A DNA stretch of 64,000 nucleotides. Origin: Burkholderiales bacterium. GTDB taxonomy: Bacteria; Pseudomonadota; Gammaproteobacteria; Burkholderiales; WYBJ01. Positions within the stretch are counted from its first letter, which is position 1; every line of letters begins with the position of its first letter. The position numbers were made by a program, and so were the translations under genes. The notes beneath the pieces are model-generated. The model was given only the letters and a program-made list of their open reading frames with translations, made no database searches and was not told the origin of the DNA. Location of the stretch: NCBI GenBank assembly GCA_022841915.1, contig JALHQN010000004.1, positions 1 through 64,000 of the forward strand. The letters are read 5' to 3'. Of this stretch, positions 8,962 to 17,919 are shown in pieces.

Positions 8962-9879
8962 TCAGGCGCGGCTCGGGTCGCTGCAGGTATTGATCAGCAC
9001 ACCGATGCGCTCGACCTCGCATTCGATGCGGTCGCCATGCTGCAGATACCATGTTCCGGGACCCTTGTAGCCCAGGCCGACGCCGGCAGGCGTACCTGTG
9101 GAGATGATGTCGCCAGGCTCGAATGCCGCGTGCGAGTACCAGGCGATCTGCGCAGGGATGTGGTAGATCATCTTGTCGGTGGTCGAATCCTGCCGCACTT
9201 GGCCGTTGACGCGCGTCACGATGCGCAAGGCATGAGGGTTCGGAATTTCGTCCTTCGTCACCACCCACGGCCCCAGCGGCGCGGCCGTGGGAAAATTCTT
9301 GCCGATGCAGATGTTGCCTTCCGCGCGCTCGGCCATTTGCACGTCGCGGGCCGACAGATCGTTCATGATGGTGTAGCCGAAGACCATGTCGTAGGCCGAT
9401 TCGGGCGGTACGTCGCAGCAGTGGCGGCCGATCACGACAGCCAGTTCGTTCTCGTAATCCCAGGATTGCGTCCAACTGGGTTTGACCACCGTGGTGTCGT
9501 GCGCGACCACGCAATGGCTGAGCTTGATGAAGCCCGCGACGCGCGTGTAGGCGGCACCTGCGCCTTCCGCGACATGGTCCGCATAATTCTTGCCGATCGC
9601 CATGATCTTGCCCGGGCGATAGGGCGCCTCGAACGTGATCTCGCTCAAGGCCAGCACATGCGCCGCTTTGCCTTGGCTCGCAAGCGCTGCCTCCGCAGCG
9701 GCGACGGCGGCGCGCACAGCGGCGAGCCCCGGGTCGCCTTGCTGTATGCATTCGAGCAGACTCTTGGGCAGCGCGCCGCCTGTCGACGAGAGATCCAGTA
9801 CGCGCGCGTCGGAAAGCAGGGCGCCGAAGCGGCTGGTCGGGTCGGCGGCGGTATGGAAAGTGAGCAGCTTCAAGAACAT
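8962..9879 (-). CDS. Fumarylacetoacetate hydrolase (FAH) family protein
   Basis: A 305-residue FAH-family enzyme. The C-terminal catalytic domain begins at KIMAIGKNYADHV (about residue 90) and carries the metal-binding WDYENELAVVIG, then GYTIMNDLSARDVQ, FPTAAPLGPWVV and GTPAGVG. Members hydrolyse or decarboxylate beta-diketo or 2-oxo acids using a divalent metal; typical reactions are fumarylpyruvate hydrolysis or 2-oxo-hept-3-ene-dioate hydration. The first 85 residues form the usual N-terminal FAH_N-like domain. The gene is convergent with the Bug receptor and stands alone on the minus strand. The exact substrate cannot be read from sequence. Confidence 0.9.
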   Translation of the reverse strand: MFLKLLTFHTAADPTSRFGALLSDARVLDLSSTGGALPKSLLECIQQGDPGLAAVRAAVAAAEAALASQGKAAHVLALSEITFEAPYRPGKIMAIGKNYADHVAEGAGAAYTRVAGFIKLSHCVVAHDTTVVKPSWTQSWDYENELAVVIGRHCCDVPPESAYDMVFGYTIMNDLSARDVQMAERAEGNICIGKNFPTAAPLGPWVVTKDEIPNPHALRIVTRVNGQVRQDSTTDKMIYHIPAQIAWYSHAAFEPGDIISTGTPAGVGLGYKGPGTWYLQHGDRIECEVERIGVLINTCSDPSRA

Positions 9880-10145
9880 TCTCCCGAAATGAAGGATGCC
9901 GGCTGAATGCCGGTCGAGGTGCGTCCGTGGCCGCGTGCGGTGTCATCACACGCTCGTGACCGACCATCCGGCCCACCGGTCCCGCGCATTGCCCGGATGT
10001 CGCTTCGAGCACATCGCTTCGACCACGCGCAGGCACACGCTGGCTGGGGGATCTCGATCGAGTATAGCGGCCGAGATCACACGCACCAACCCTTTCGGAT
10101 GATCTCGTCTCGCGATGCGGGATAATGAAGGGAGGGTTCGGGGTT

Positions 10146-11168
10146 ATGCTCGAGAACATCGAGGCAGTTTCGCAACGCCTCGGCGAAGCGAACCGGACAA
10201 GCGCATCGGAGGGGCTTTTCGTCGTGCAGCAACGCCATCTCGGACATTCGGGCCTGCAGGTTTCCTTGGTCGGATTGGGCTGTAACACGCTCGGCGCCAA
10301 GCTCGACATGCAGGCGTCTCGCGCCGTCGTTCATCGAGCGCTCGATCTGGGCATCACGTTCTTCGATACGGCCGACAGTTACGGCGGCCACGGCGGATCG
10401 GAAATCTGTCTCGGCGCGGCACTGGGCGAGCGGCGCAAGGACATCGTGCTCGCGACCAAGTTCGCCAGTCCGATGGACAAGGCGGGCAGGCTGAGGGGCG
10501 GATCCCGACACTACGTCATGAGCGCGGTGGAGGCGAGCCTCGAGCGGCTGGGTACAGAGTGGATCGACCTCTATCAGATGCATCGGCCTGATCCGCAAAC
10601 GCCGATCGAAGAGACGTTGCGCGCGCTCGAGGATCTTGTACGGCAAGGCAAGGTTCGCTACATCGGATGCTCCAACTTCGCTGCCTGGCAGGTCGTCGAG
10701 GCGCATTGGACCGCCCGTCATCACGGGCTTTCCCGATTCGTTTCCTGCCAGGATCAATACAGCCTCGTGGCGCGCGAGATCGAGCGCGATCTCGTTCCCG
10801 CGATGCGTGCCTGTGGAGCCGGCTTGTTGCCGTACGCGCCGCTGTCGAGCGGCTTGCTCACCGGCAAGTATCGCCGCGGGGCACCGATGCCGGAAGGTTC
10901 TCGGCTGGCGGGGCGCCCGGACCTCGGCGCGCGCTATGCCACTGACCGGCGGCTCGAGGTGGTCGAGCGGCTGCGTGTTTACTGTGCCGAGCGGGGATGC
11001 TCCTTGCTGACCCTGGCGATGAGCTGGCTCGCATCGCAGCCCCTGGTTGCCAGCGTCATGGCCGGAGTCACTTCCGTGGAGCAGCTCGAAGCGAACGTCT
11101 TGGCTGTGGACGGGCGGTTGTCCGTAGAGGAGCTGTCCGAGATAGATCGGATCAGTCGCATGAGCTAG
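10146..11168 (+). CDS. Aldo/keto reductase
   Basis: An aldo/keto reductase of the YajO/potassium-channel-beta-like group, an NADPH-dependent TIM-barrel carbonyl reductase. Visible family features are FFDTADSYGGHGGSE with catalytic Asp and Tyr, the lysine in VLATKFASP, the DLYQMHRPD strand with the conserved His, and the C-terminal cofactor loop VMAGVTSVEQLEAN. The ATG used here follows AGGGAGGG. A GTG 26 codons downstream at 10224 has an AGGAGGGG site at about nine bases and gives the N-terminus QQRHLGHSGLQ that matches the family better, so it may be the true start. The gene is monocistronic with no metabolic neighbours; the substrate is unknown. Confidence 0.88.
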   Translation: MLENIEAVSQRLGEANRTSASEGLFVVQQRHLGHSGLQVSLVGLGCNTLGAKLDMQASRAVVHRALDLGITFFDTADSYGGHGGSEICLGAALGERRKDIVLATKFASPMDKAGRLRGGSRHYVMSAVEASLERLGTEWIDLYQMHRPDPQTPIEETLRALEDLVRQGKVRYIGCSNFAAWQVVEAHWTARHHGLSRFVSCQDQYSLVAREIERDLVPAMRACGAGLLPYAPLSSGLLTGKYRRGAPMPEGSRLAGRPDLGARYATDRRLEVVERLRVYCAERGCSLLTLAMSWLASQPLVASVMAGVTSVEQLEANVLAVDGRLSVEELSEIDRISRMS

Positions 11169-11271
11169 ACAGCGCCCGGCCAGGCTTGTTTTCGCTGGCC
11201 CACGGCCGGCCCGCTGCGCACGCGCGGTGCGCAGATTCATCCAAACCCGCGCGCATGTCGGAGACAGACGA

Positions 11272-12591
11272 ATGGAAGTAGCGTTGCTGCTGGGCTTGAT
11301 TCTATTGAACGGTGTTTTTGCGATGTCCGAGATCGCGCTGGTCACTGCGCGGCGGGGCCGCTTGCAGGCGCTCGAGCATCAAGGCGATCTGGGCGCCGCC
11401 GCTGCGATCCGTCTCGGATCCGACCCCAATCGGTTCTTGTCGACGATCCAGATCGGGATCACTTCCATTGGCATCCTGAACGGGATCGTCGGCGAATCCG
11501 TGTTCGCGCGGCCCTTCGCCGAATGGCTGCAGACGTTCGGCTTCGATCCGTCGCTGACAAGCGTTTTCGCGACCGCGATGGTCGTCATCGTGGTGACCTA
11601 TCTTTCCATCGTGCTCGGCGAGTTGGTGCCCAAGCGCCTTGGTCAGCTCCGTGCCGAAAGCATCGCACGCCTCGTGGCTCGACCCATGCTGGGCCTGGCT
11701 GCATTGTCAAAGCCGTTCGTGCGCATGCTGTCCGCATCCACCGACGTGATGCTGAAACTGTTCGGCCTGCATGGGACGAACGCGCCGACGGTCACCGAGG
11801 AAGAGATCCATGCCATGCTCGAGGAAGGCTCCGATACGGGGGTGATCGAGGACGAAGAGCGCCAGATGGTCCGCAATGTGTTCCGGCTCGACGATCGCCA
11901 GATCGCCTCGCTGATGGTTCCCCGCGGCGAGATCGTCTTTCTCGACCTCGATCGGCCCTTGGAGGAGAACCTCAAATGCATCGAGGACTCCGAGCATACG
12001 CGCTTCCCGGTTTGCCGCGGCGGCATGCGCGATGTGATCGGGGTGGTCAGCGCCAAGCAGATGCTGACGCAGACCCTGCGCGGCCAGACCCCCGATCTCG
12101 CGAACAATCTGTCGCCCGCCGTGTTCGTGCCCGAATCGCTGACCGGCATGGAACTGCTGCAGAACTTTCGTTCCACCAATGCGCAACTCGTGCTGGTGAT
12201 CGACGAGTATGGCGAAGTGCAGGGCATGGTTACGCTGCGCGACGTCATCGAGGCGATCACGGGCGAATTCAACCCGCACGATGTCGAGGAAGCGTGGGCC
12301 ATGCGAAGAGACGACGGCTCTTGGCTCCTCGACGGCTTGATTCCGGTGCCCGAACTGAAGGACCGACTTGAACTGCGCACTGTCCCGGAAGAAGAGCGCG
12401 GGCGGTACAACACGCTCAGCGGAATGGTGATGCTCTTGCTCGGGCGTGTGCCGCATACGGCTGACAGTGTCGAGTGGGAGGGCTGGCGATTCGAGATCGT
12501 CGACATGGACGGGAAGCGCATCGACAAGGTGCTGGCAATGCGGCTGGCCGCCTCGGAGATGAACGTCGAGCCTCCCGCCGATGGTGTGTGA
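11272..12591 (+). CDS. CNNM/CorC-type membrane protein with CBS pair
   Basis: A 439-residue hemolysin-C-like protein with the order DUF21 membrane domain (about residues 1-185), a CBS pair (about 205-330) and a C-terminal CorC_HlyC domain (about 345-430). The N-terminal LLNGVFAMSEIALVTARR and the SIVLGELVPKRLG segment identify DUF21; LVIDEYGEVQGMVTLRDV closes the second CBS motif. Homologues are linked to magnesium or cobalt efflux, and some to sodium/proton exchange. The ATG is chosen at the beginning of the first membrane helix; a frame 15 codons longer adds a charged, unconserved tail. It is monocistronic. Confidence 0.9.
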   Translation: MEVALLLGLILLNGVFAMSEIALVTARRGRLQALEHQGDLGAAAAIRLGSDPNRFLSTIQIGITSIGILNGIVGESVFARPFAEWLQTFGFDPSLTSVFATAMVVIVVTYLSIVLGELVPKRLGQLRAESIARLVARPMLGLAALSKPFVRMLSASTDVMLKLFGLHGTNAPTVTEEEIHAMLEEGSDTGVIEDEERQMVRNVFRLDDRQIASLMVPRGEIVFLDLDRPLEENLKCIEDSEHTRFPVCRGGMRDVIGVVSAKQMLTQTLRGQTPDLANNLSPAVFVPESLTGMELLQNFRSTNAQLVLVIDEYGEVQGMVTLRDVIEAITGEFNPHDVEEAWAMRRDDGSWLLDGLIPVPELKDRLELRTVPEEERGRYNTLSGMVMLLLGRVPHTADSVEWEGWRFEIVDMDGKRIDKVLAMRLAASEMNVEPPADGV

Positions 12592-12827
12592 ACGACATCA
12601 GATCCCAGGGCGCGATGCCGGCGGCTCCCATCGGGCCGGCGGGCTACTAGCCGAACTCCCGATGTCGCAGTTCATTTAATGGACTGTTCGCTTCGCGAAT
12701 GAAGGGGAATTGGTACTATTCGAAGCCTCATCTCGAGCCGCCGGCGCAAGCGCATGCGTTGTAGTCTCGCGTGCAGCAGTCGGGATTCGTCCCAAGCCGG
12801 GCATTTACTCATCTACGAGGGAATCGA

Positions 12828-13604
12828 ATGAAAGCAGCGCTAGCCTCCATCAATCGGTATGGTGTTTTGGGCGTCGTGCTCTTGGTGCTCGGGGGATGCG
12901 CCGGCTTGCCTACGGCGGGCACGAGGTTGGACGCCCAGTCGCTGCACAATGCGGTCGTTTCGGATCATGTCGAGTATGTGAAGGCGGCCGTGGAAGCGCG
13001 GGTGGCAAGCGTGAACGAACGGGTGCCCGCGCCTGTATACATGGAAGGCACGCCGCTGATCACGATTGCGGCGCGAGCGGCGTCGACGCGGGTCATCGCC
13101 TACCTGATCGCCGCAGGTGCCGACGTGAACGCGCGCACCCCGGCCGGCGAGACGGCTCTGATGCTGGCGACTTATTTTTCGCTCGACGACTCGGGCGCTA
13201 CCAGCGCGGCACACGAGAAGGCGATGCAATTGCTCATCGAGGCTGGTTCCACCCTGGAAAACGAGCCGCACAACTATACGCCGCTAGCTTACGCGGCCTA
13301 TCAGGGCCGCGATCAGATGATTCAATACCTGCTCAAGCGAGGCGCGCGAGTCAACCCCGACGGTCCGAGCACGTACACTTACGTGAACACGCCCTTGATG
13401 ATGGCTGCGATGCAGGGCCATGTCAGTTCTGCGCTGTTGCTGCTGCGCGCCGGCGCCGATCCGCGCGTACGCGTCGTAAACGGGCATACAGCGGCCGAAC
13501 TGGCGGCCAAGTACCAAGGGCCGCAAATGGTCTCCTTGCTCAAATGCGCCGAGAGCACCGGTTCCGGAGAGATTTTCCGCAGGCGCTGCGAGAATCCGCG
13601 TTGA
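12828..13604 (+). CDS. Ankyrin-repeat lipoprotein
   Basis: A 258-residue protein with a lipoprotein signal (LLVLGGCAG, lipidated Cys near residue 24) followed by ankyrin repeats covering most of the mature part. Typical turns are RVIAYLIAAGADVNARTPAGETALMLA, split here by an acidic insertion, then YTPLAYAAYQGRDQMIQYLLKRGA and NTPLMMAAMQGHVSSALLLLRAGADP (each abbreviated from the consensus). It is expected in the periplasm, anchored to a membrane and binding protein partners that I cannot name. The ATG is preceded by ACGAGGGAA. The C-terminal tail has two Cys that could pair. It has no operon partner. Confidence 0.85.
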   Translation: MKAALASINRYGVLGVVLLVLGGCAGLPTAGTRLDAQSLHNAVVSDHVEYVKAAVEARVASVNERVPAPVYMEGTPLITIAARAASTRVIAYLIAAGADVNARTPAGETALMLATYFSLDDSGATSAAHEKAMQLLIEAGSTLENEPHNYTPLAYAAYQGRDQMIQYLLKRGARVNPDGPSTYTYVNTPLMMAAMQGHVSSALLLLRAGADPRVRVVNGHTAAELAAKYQGPQMVSLLKCAESTGSGEIFRRRCENPR

Positions 13605-13650
13605 GTGGATCGGGTTCGGGCCCACCGTACCTCACCGGGGTCGAAAGGCA

Positions 13651-14469
13651 ATGATCCGGGTCGGCATCGGTGGCTGGACGTTCGAGCCTTGGCGCGGGCT
13701 TTTCTACCCCGAAGGATTGCCGCATAAGCGAGAGCTTGCGTATGCAAGCCGCCAGTTGGGCTCTGTCGAGATCAACGGCACGTTCTGCCGTACTCTGACT
13801 GCAGTCAGCTTCGCCAAGCGGCGCGATGAGACCCCCGACGACTTCGTCTTCTCGGTGAAGGCGCAGCGCGCCGCCACGCATCGCATCGTGCTGGGCGAGG
13901 CCGGCGAGGCCATCGAGCGGTTCATGACGAGCGGCCTGACGCAGCTTGGCGCCCAGCTCGGGCCTATCGTGTGGCAGTTCGGCCCCAGTAAGCGCTTCGA
14001 TGCCCAAGACTTCGAGCACTTCTTGCGGTTGCTCCCGATTCAATGGGAAGGCCGCCGCTTGCAGCATGTCTTCGATGTGCGCCATGAAAGTTTCGCCTGC
14101 GCCGAGTTCGTGGCGCTGGTGCGCCGGTACGGCATGGGGATCGTATGCAACGACAGTGAGCAGTGCCCAGAGATCGCCGAAGTGTGCGGCGATGTCGTCT
14201 ATGCGCGCCTGATGCGGTCGACCTCGGTCGAGGTGACGGGGTATTCCACGAGTGCGCTCGATGCATGGGCCGAGCGCGCGCTCGCCTGGAAAAAAGGCGC
14301 CGAGCCGGACGGGATGACCCGTCTCGGGCAACCCAGCGAGCCGAGACAGCGCAATGTGTTCGGGTACTTCATCAGCGGCGCCAAGGAGCGAACCTCTGCG
14401 GCCGCGCTTGCGCTGCTCGAGCGTCTTCGGGTTCGATCCACCTCGAAGGGCGGGATTGCCGGCCGGTGA
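13651..14469 (+). CDS. DUF72 family protein
   Basis: A 272-residue DUF72 (YecE-like) TIM-barrel protein, recognised from IRVGIGGWTFEPWRGLFYP at the N-terminus, the EINGTFCRTL strand, FSVKAQRAATH, and FDVRHESF in the second half. The biochemical role of the family is unresolved; the fold resembles xylose isomerase and endonuclease IV barrels. It lies 46 bases after the ankyrin gene and 67 before the MFS gene, all on the same strand, so partial cotranscription is possible. Confidence 0.88.
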   Translation: MIRVGIGGWTFEPWRGLFYPEGLPHKRELAYASRQLGSVEINGTFCRTLTAVSFAKRRDETPDDFVFSVKAQRAATHRIVLGEAGEAIERFMTSGLTQLGAQLGPIVWQFGPSKRFDAQDFEHFLRLLPIQWEGRRLQHVFDVRHESFACAEFVALVRRYGMGIVCNDSEQCPEIAEVCGDVVYARLMRSTSVEVTGYSTSALDAWAERALAWKKGAEPDGMTRLGQPSEPRQRNVFGYFISGAKERTSAAALALLERLRVRSTSKGGIAGR

Positions 14470-14536
14470 AAGTGCGACATGCGACTGATGGATCGAACCC
14501 AGTGACAGGACGAACACGCAGGTCGGTGCCCGAGGC

Positions 14537-15673
14537 ATGACGATACACATCATCGTTTTGCTCGCATTTCTCGTCCATCTGGGCTTTGCCGGCAGCCGGC
14601 TTGCGGTTCCGCTCTATGCGGTTCAAGAGGGTGCGAGCCCGTTCGTCGTGGGTACGGTCGTGGCGCTCTACGCGGCCCTGCCGTCGGTGCTGGCTGTGCC
14701 GGCCGGGCGAGTGAGCGATCGTCTCGGTTTCAAGATTCCGTTGATCTTCGGGACTTCGGGCGTGGCGGCAGCCTTGCTGCTGTCCTTCCTCTGGCCATCC
14801 ATGTTCACGCTGTACCTCACCGCGATGCTGAGCGGACTGGGCTTCATGGCCTTGCAGTTGTCCACGCAGACTCTGGCCGGGGCGATCGCGGGGCCCGCCG
14901 ATCGGGCCAGGAACTTCAGCTGGCTCAGCGTCGGTTTTGCGCTCGCCAATCTGTCCGGCCCCTTGATTTCCGGCTTTCTCATCGATCGTATCGGCTATGC
15001 ATACACGTTCGGCGCCTTGGCGATCCCGGTGCTGCCGGCTGTCGTGATCGCCGCTTTCGGGTCGCGCTGGATTCCGCATGTGGCCGTCAAGGCAGAGGCC
15101 GTCCGAAGCGGGTTCTTCGACCTGCTCAAGATCAAGCCGCTGCGCGATACGCTGATCGCGAGCGGGATCGTGTCTTCCGCCTGGGACGTCTATCAGTTCT
15201 TCATGCCCGTGTACGGCCGTGCGCAAGGTTTGTCGGCGACCGCGATCGGAGTGATCATGAGTGCGTTCGGGGTGGCCATCATCCTCATCCGAACGGTGCT
15301 GCCGTTCGCGGTTCGTCGCTATGGCGAGGCTCGGCTGCTCACCTGGGCGATGTTCCTTGCTGCCTTCGCGTTCTGCCTGTTTCCCTTCTTTCAGAACCCC
15401 TGGGCGCTCGCGGCAGTATCCTTCCTGCTCGGCATCGGCTGCGGCTGCGGGCAACCGCTGTCGATGACCATGCTTTTCAACGCCTCTCCCAAGGGGCGCG
15501 CGGGCGAGGCGACCGGCATGCGCATCACCGTGAACCAGATCGGGCACGTGGTGGTGCCGCTGATGTTCGGCGCGGTGGGATCGGTCGCAGGCTTCGCTGC
15601 GGTGTTCTTCACCAACGGTGGTTTTCTCGTGCTTGGCGGCTATCTCAGCCGGCGGGCACTCATGCCGAAGTAG
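14537..15673 (+). CDS. MFS transporter
   Basis: A 378-residue, about twelve-helix major facilitator superfamily protein. The loop between helices 2 and 3 carries PAGRVSDRLGFKIPL, the usual MFS signature (GxxxDRxGxK/R-like). The C-terminal half has SMTMLFNASPKGRAGEATGMR, a region common to the sugar/efflux subgroup. It is expected in the inner membrane as a proton-coupled importer or exporter. Neither substrate nor direction can be inferred; its neighbours give no clue. Confidence 0.87.
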   Translation: MTIHIIVLLAFLVHLGFAGSRLAVPLYAVQEGASPFVVGTVVALYAALPSVLAVPAGRVSDRLGFKIPLIFGTSGVAAALLLSFLWPSMFTLYLTAMLSGLGFMALQLSTQTLAGAIAGPADRARNFSWLSVGFALANLSGPLISGFLIDRIGYAYTFGALAIPVLPAVVIAAFGSRWIPHVAVKAEAVRSGFFDLLKIKPLRDTLIASGIVSSAWDVYQFFMPVYGRAQGLSATAIGVIMSAFGVAIILIRTVLPFAVRRYGEARLLTWAMFLAAFAFCLFPFFQNPWALAAVSFLLGIGCGCGQPLSMTMLFNASPKGRAGEATGMRITVNQIGHVVVPLMFGAVGSVAGFAAVFFTNGGFLVLGGYLSRRALMPK

Positions 15674-15870
15674 CCTCCGCGGGGCGCCGCGCGCAGCCTG
15701 CGCTCTCGATCCGTGGCTTTCGCCATTTCCTTTTGGGATGGCGCAATCGGGCTCATGGGTATGCTCAAGCGGGGGACGACCTTGACCGTAAAGGAACTGC
15801 CGATGCAATCGGATCGGCAACGCACGGTTGGCTCAAGGCGCCCCGAGCTGGTTGAGGGTTCACTCGATAC

Positions 15871-15897
15871 TCAAGTTTGAGGAGTCGCGGCCGATGC
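15871..15897 (+). promoter_or_regulatory. Sigma-28 (FliA) promoter for the HDOD-REC-GGDEF gene
   Basis: TCAAGTTT, an 11-base spacer and GCCGATGC match the enteric sigma-28 consensus TAAAGTTT-N11-GCCGATAA at 13 of 16 positions. The element ends 51 bases before the ATG of the HDOD-REC-GGDEF gene. This implies flagellar class III expression of that gene and rules out translation starts upstream of the promoter. Confidence 0.75.
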
Positions 15898-15948
15898 TGC
15901 ACCCACCGGATTCTTCTCCGACGTTTCGCGCATGAACCGTACGAAGCC

Positions 15949-17898
15949 ATGAGCATCAGCGACAAATCGAGGTTCGAGGAAATCAAGGCGAGCGGCCTGT
16001 TGCCCTCTCCCAAGGGCGTGGCGCTCGCCGTGATGCAGCTTGCTCAGGACGAACGCACGACCAATGCCGCCATCGCCCGCGCGATCAAGGCGGATCCGGC
16101 ACTCTCGGGGCGTATGGTGAAAGCGGCCAATACGGTGCAGTTCGGACGCCGGCGACCGGTCGCATCGATCCCCGATGCCGTCGTCGTGCTCGGACTCAAC
16201 ACCGTGCGCCAGCTCGCACTCGGCTTTTCTCTGGTATCCGACTATCGCAGCGGTCGGTGCAACCATTTCGACTACGAACGGTTTTGGGCTCATTCTCTCG
16301 TAAAAGCGCTCGCGATGCAGGCGATCGCCACGCATGTGCGGGTGGCCGTCCCGGAGGAGGCGTTCTTGGTCGGGCTCTTGAGCAATATCGGGCGACTGGC
16401 CTTGGCGACGGTTTATCCGCAAGAATATGGCGAGTTGCTCGCGCAGCGCGAGTGTTGCGACAAGGAGATGGTGCGGCTCGAACAGCTGCGCTTCGCAACC
16501 GATCACAACCAGCTCACCGCCGCCCTGATGAGCGACTGGGGGCTTCCCGACGTGTTCGTCGGCCCGGTCCTGCATCAGGAGGCACCCGCCGCAGGCAACT
16601 ATGCGCAAGGATCGCGTGAGTACGTTCTTGCCTACGCCCTCGGTCTTTCGCGTTGTCTCGCGGATACCTGTCTGTCGCCCGAGCCTTCACGCGCTGAGAG
16701 CTTGCCTGAATTGCTCATGCTCGGGACGCACGTTGCTCTCGATTCGGAACGAGTCGCGCTCGTGGCCGATCAAGCCGTCAAGGATTGGGCGGAATGGGGC
16801 AAGCTGCTGGAAGTTCCCGTGCCTTCGATGCGCCCCTTCTCCGAATTGGTCGAGGCGGCCGGCGCGGCACCCCAAGCAGACAGCGTCGGGCAAGAGATCG
16901 AGCCGCAGAAGCTTAGAGTGCTGCTGATCGACGACGATCGCTCAGTGCTGCTACTGCTCGACAGATTGCTGGGCACCGCCGGTTATCACGTCTTCACGGC
17001 GCCGGACGGCAAGAGTGGCTTGCATACGGCGATGGAATGCCGACCGCATTTGATCGTGACTGACTGGTTGATGCCCGAGATGGACGGGGTGCAGTTTTGT
17101 CGCGCGCTGCGTAACACGACGATCGGACGCGGCGTTTACATGCTGCTGCTCACCGGGGTCGAGGAAGAAGCACGTCTGCTCGAGGCTTTCGATGCGGGCA
17201 TTGACGATTACGTGGTCAAGCCTGTGAACCCGAGAATCCTGCTCGCGCGGCTCAAAGCGGGCGAACGGGTCGTGAGCCTGCAGACCGAGGTCGAGTCCGA
17301 TCGCGAAGAGATCCGGCGCTTCGCGGCGGAACTGGCGATGACCAACCGCCGCCTGCAGGAAGCCGCATTGCTCGATTCTTTAACAGGCATTCCTAACCGG
17401 CGTTATGCCATGGACCGCATTCAGCAGGAATGGTCCGCGGCGGAAAGGAATTCTCGCCGGCTTGCCTGCATGCTCATCGACGTCGATAACTTCAAGCGCA
17501 TCAACGACACCTATGGCCACGATGTCGGCGACCTGGTGTTAAAGCGCGTGAGCGACGTGCTCAAGCAGACTGCCCGAACCCAAGACGTGATCTGCCGCAT
17601 TGGCGGGGAAGAATTCCTGGTGGTCTGCCCCGACACCGATGCTGTGGCAGCCGTGCAGTGCGCCGAGCGTCTGCGAATCGCCGCCAACAGCATGCGCATC
17701 CCCGTGGGCAATGTCGCGCTTCAGATCACGATCTCTGTCGGCGTGGCCGCGATGGATGCCGGCATGAACGGGCCGGAATCCATGATCAAGGCAGCCGACC
17801 AAGCTGTTTACGCGGCGAAGGAGGCGGGGCGCAATCGCACCTGCGTCTATCGCCCTCGGACACCCGGTGTCGTCAAGGACTCCGTTGCAAGTGCATAA
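15949..17898 (+). CDS. HDOD-REC-GGDEF signalling protein
   Basis: A 649-residue cytoplasmic regulator with three domains: an HDOD domain (about residues 10-220), a response-regulator receiver (about 322-440, phospho-acceptor Asp near residue 372 in IVTDWLMPEMDG, conserved Lys in DDYVVKPVNP) and a GGDEF diguanylate cyclase domain (about 470-640). The cyclase signature reads GGEEF near residue 552 and is intact, so the protein should make c-di-GMP. HDOD lacks the metal ligands of true HD phosphodiesterases and is usually regulatory. The start is the ATG behind the sigma-28 promoter. The gene is followed 21 bases later by a second c-di-GMP protein, so synthesis and breakdown are probably co-expressed with flagella. 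Confidence 0.92.
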   Translation: MSISDKSRFEEIKASGLLPSPKGVALAVMQLAQDERTTNAAIARAIKADPALSGRMVKAANTVQFGRRRPVASIPDAVVVLGLNTVRQLALGFSLVSDYRSGRCNHFDYERFWAHSLVKALAMQAIATHVRVAVPEEAFLVGLLSNIGRLALATVYPQEYGELLAQRECCDKEMVRLEQLRFATDHNQLTAALMSDWGLPDVFVGPVLHQEAPAAGNYAQGSREYVLAYALGLSRCLADTCLSPEPSRAESLPELLMLGTHVALDSERVALVADQAVKDWAEWGKLLEVPVPSMRPFSELVEAAGAAPQADSVGQEIEPQKLRVLLIDDDRSVLLLLDRLLGTAGYHVFTAPDGKSGLHTAMECRPHLIVTDWLMPEMDGVQFCRALRNTTIGRGVYMLLLTGVEEEARLLEAFDAGIDDYVVKPVNPRILLARLKAGERVVSLQTEVESDREEIRRFAAELAMTNRRLQEAALLDSLTGIPNRRYAMDRIQQEWSAAERNSRRLACMLIDVDNFKRINDTYGHDVGDLVLKRVSDVLKQTARTQDVICRIGGEEFLVVCPDTDAVAAVQCAERLRIAANSMRIPVGNVALQITISVGVAAMDAGMNGPESMIKAADQAVYAAKEAGRNRTCVYRPRTPGVVKDSVASA

Positions 17899-17919
17899 AG
17901 TCTGAGAGCGCTGCCCCAC

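Noticed and set aside
8435-10309. Open frame of 624 codons on the minus strand
   Set aside because: It covers the FAH gene in another frame and the end of the Bug gene in antisense; the composition is not that of a protein, and the FAH frame explains the region.
14372-15820. Open frame of 482 codons on the minus strand
   Set aside because: It is antisense to the MFS transporter gene and is extremely rich in His, Arg, Gln and Glu, as expected for the complement of a membrane protein gene.
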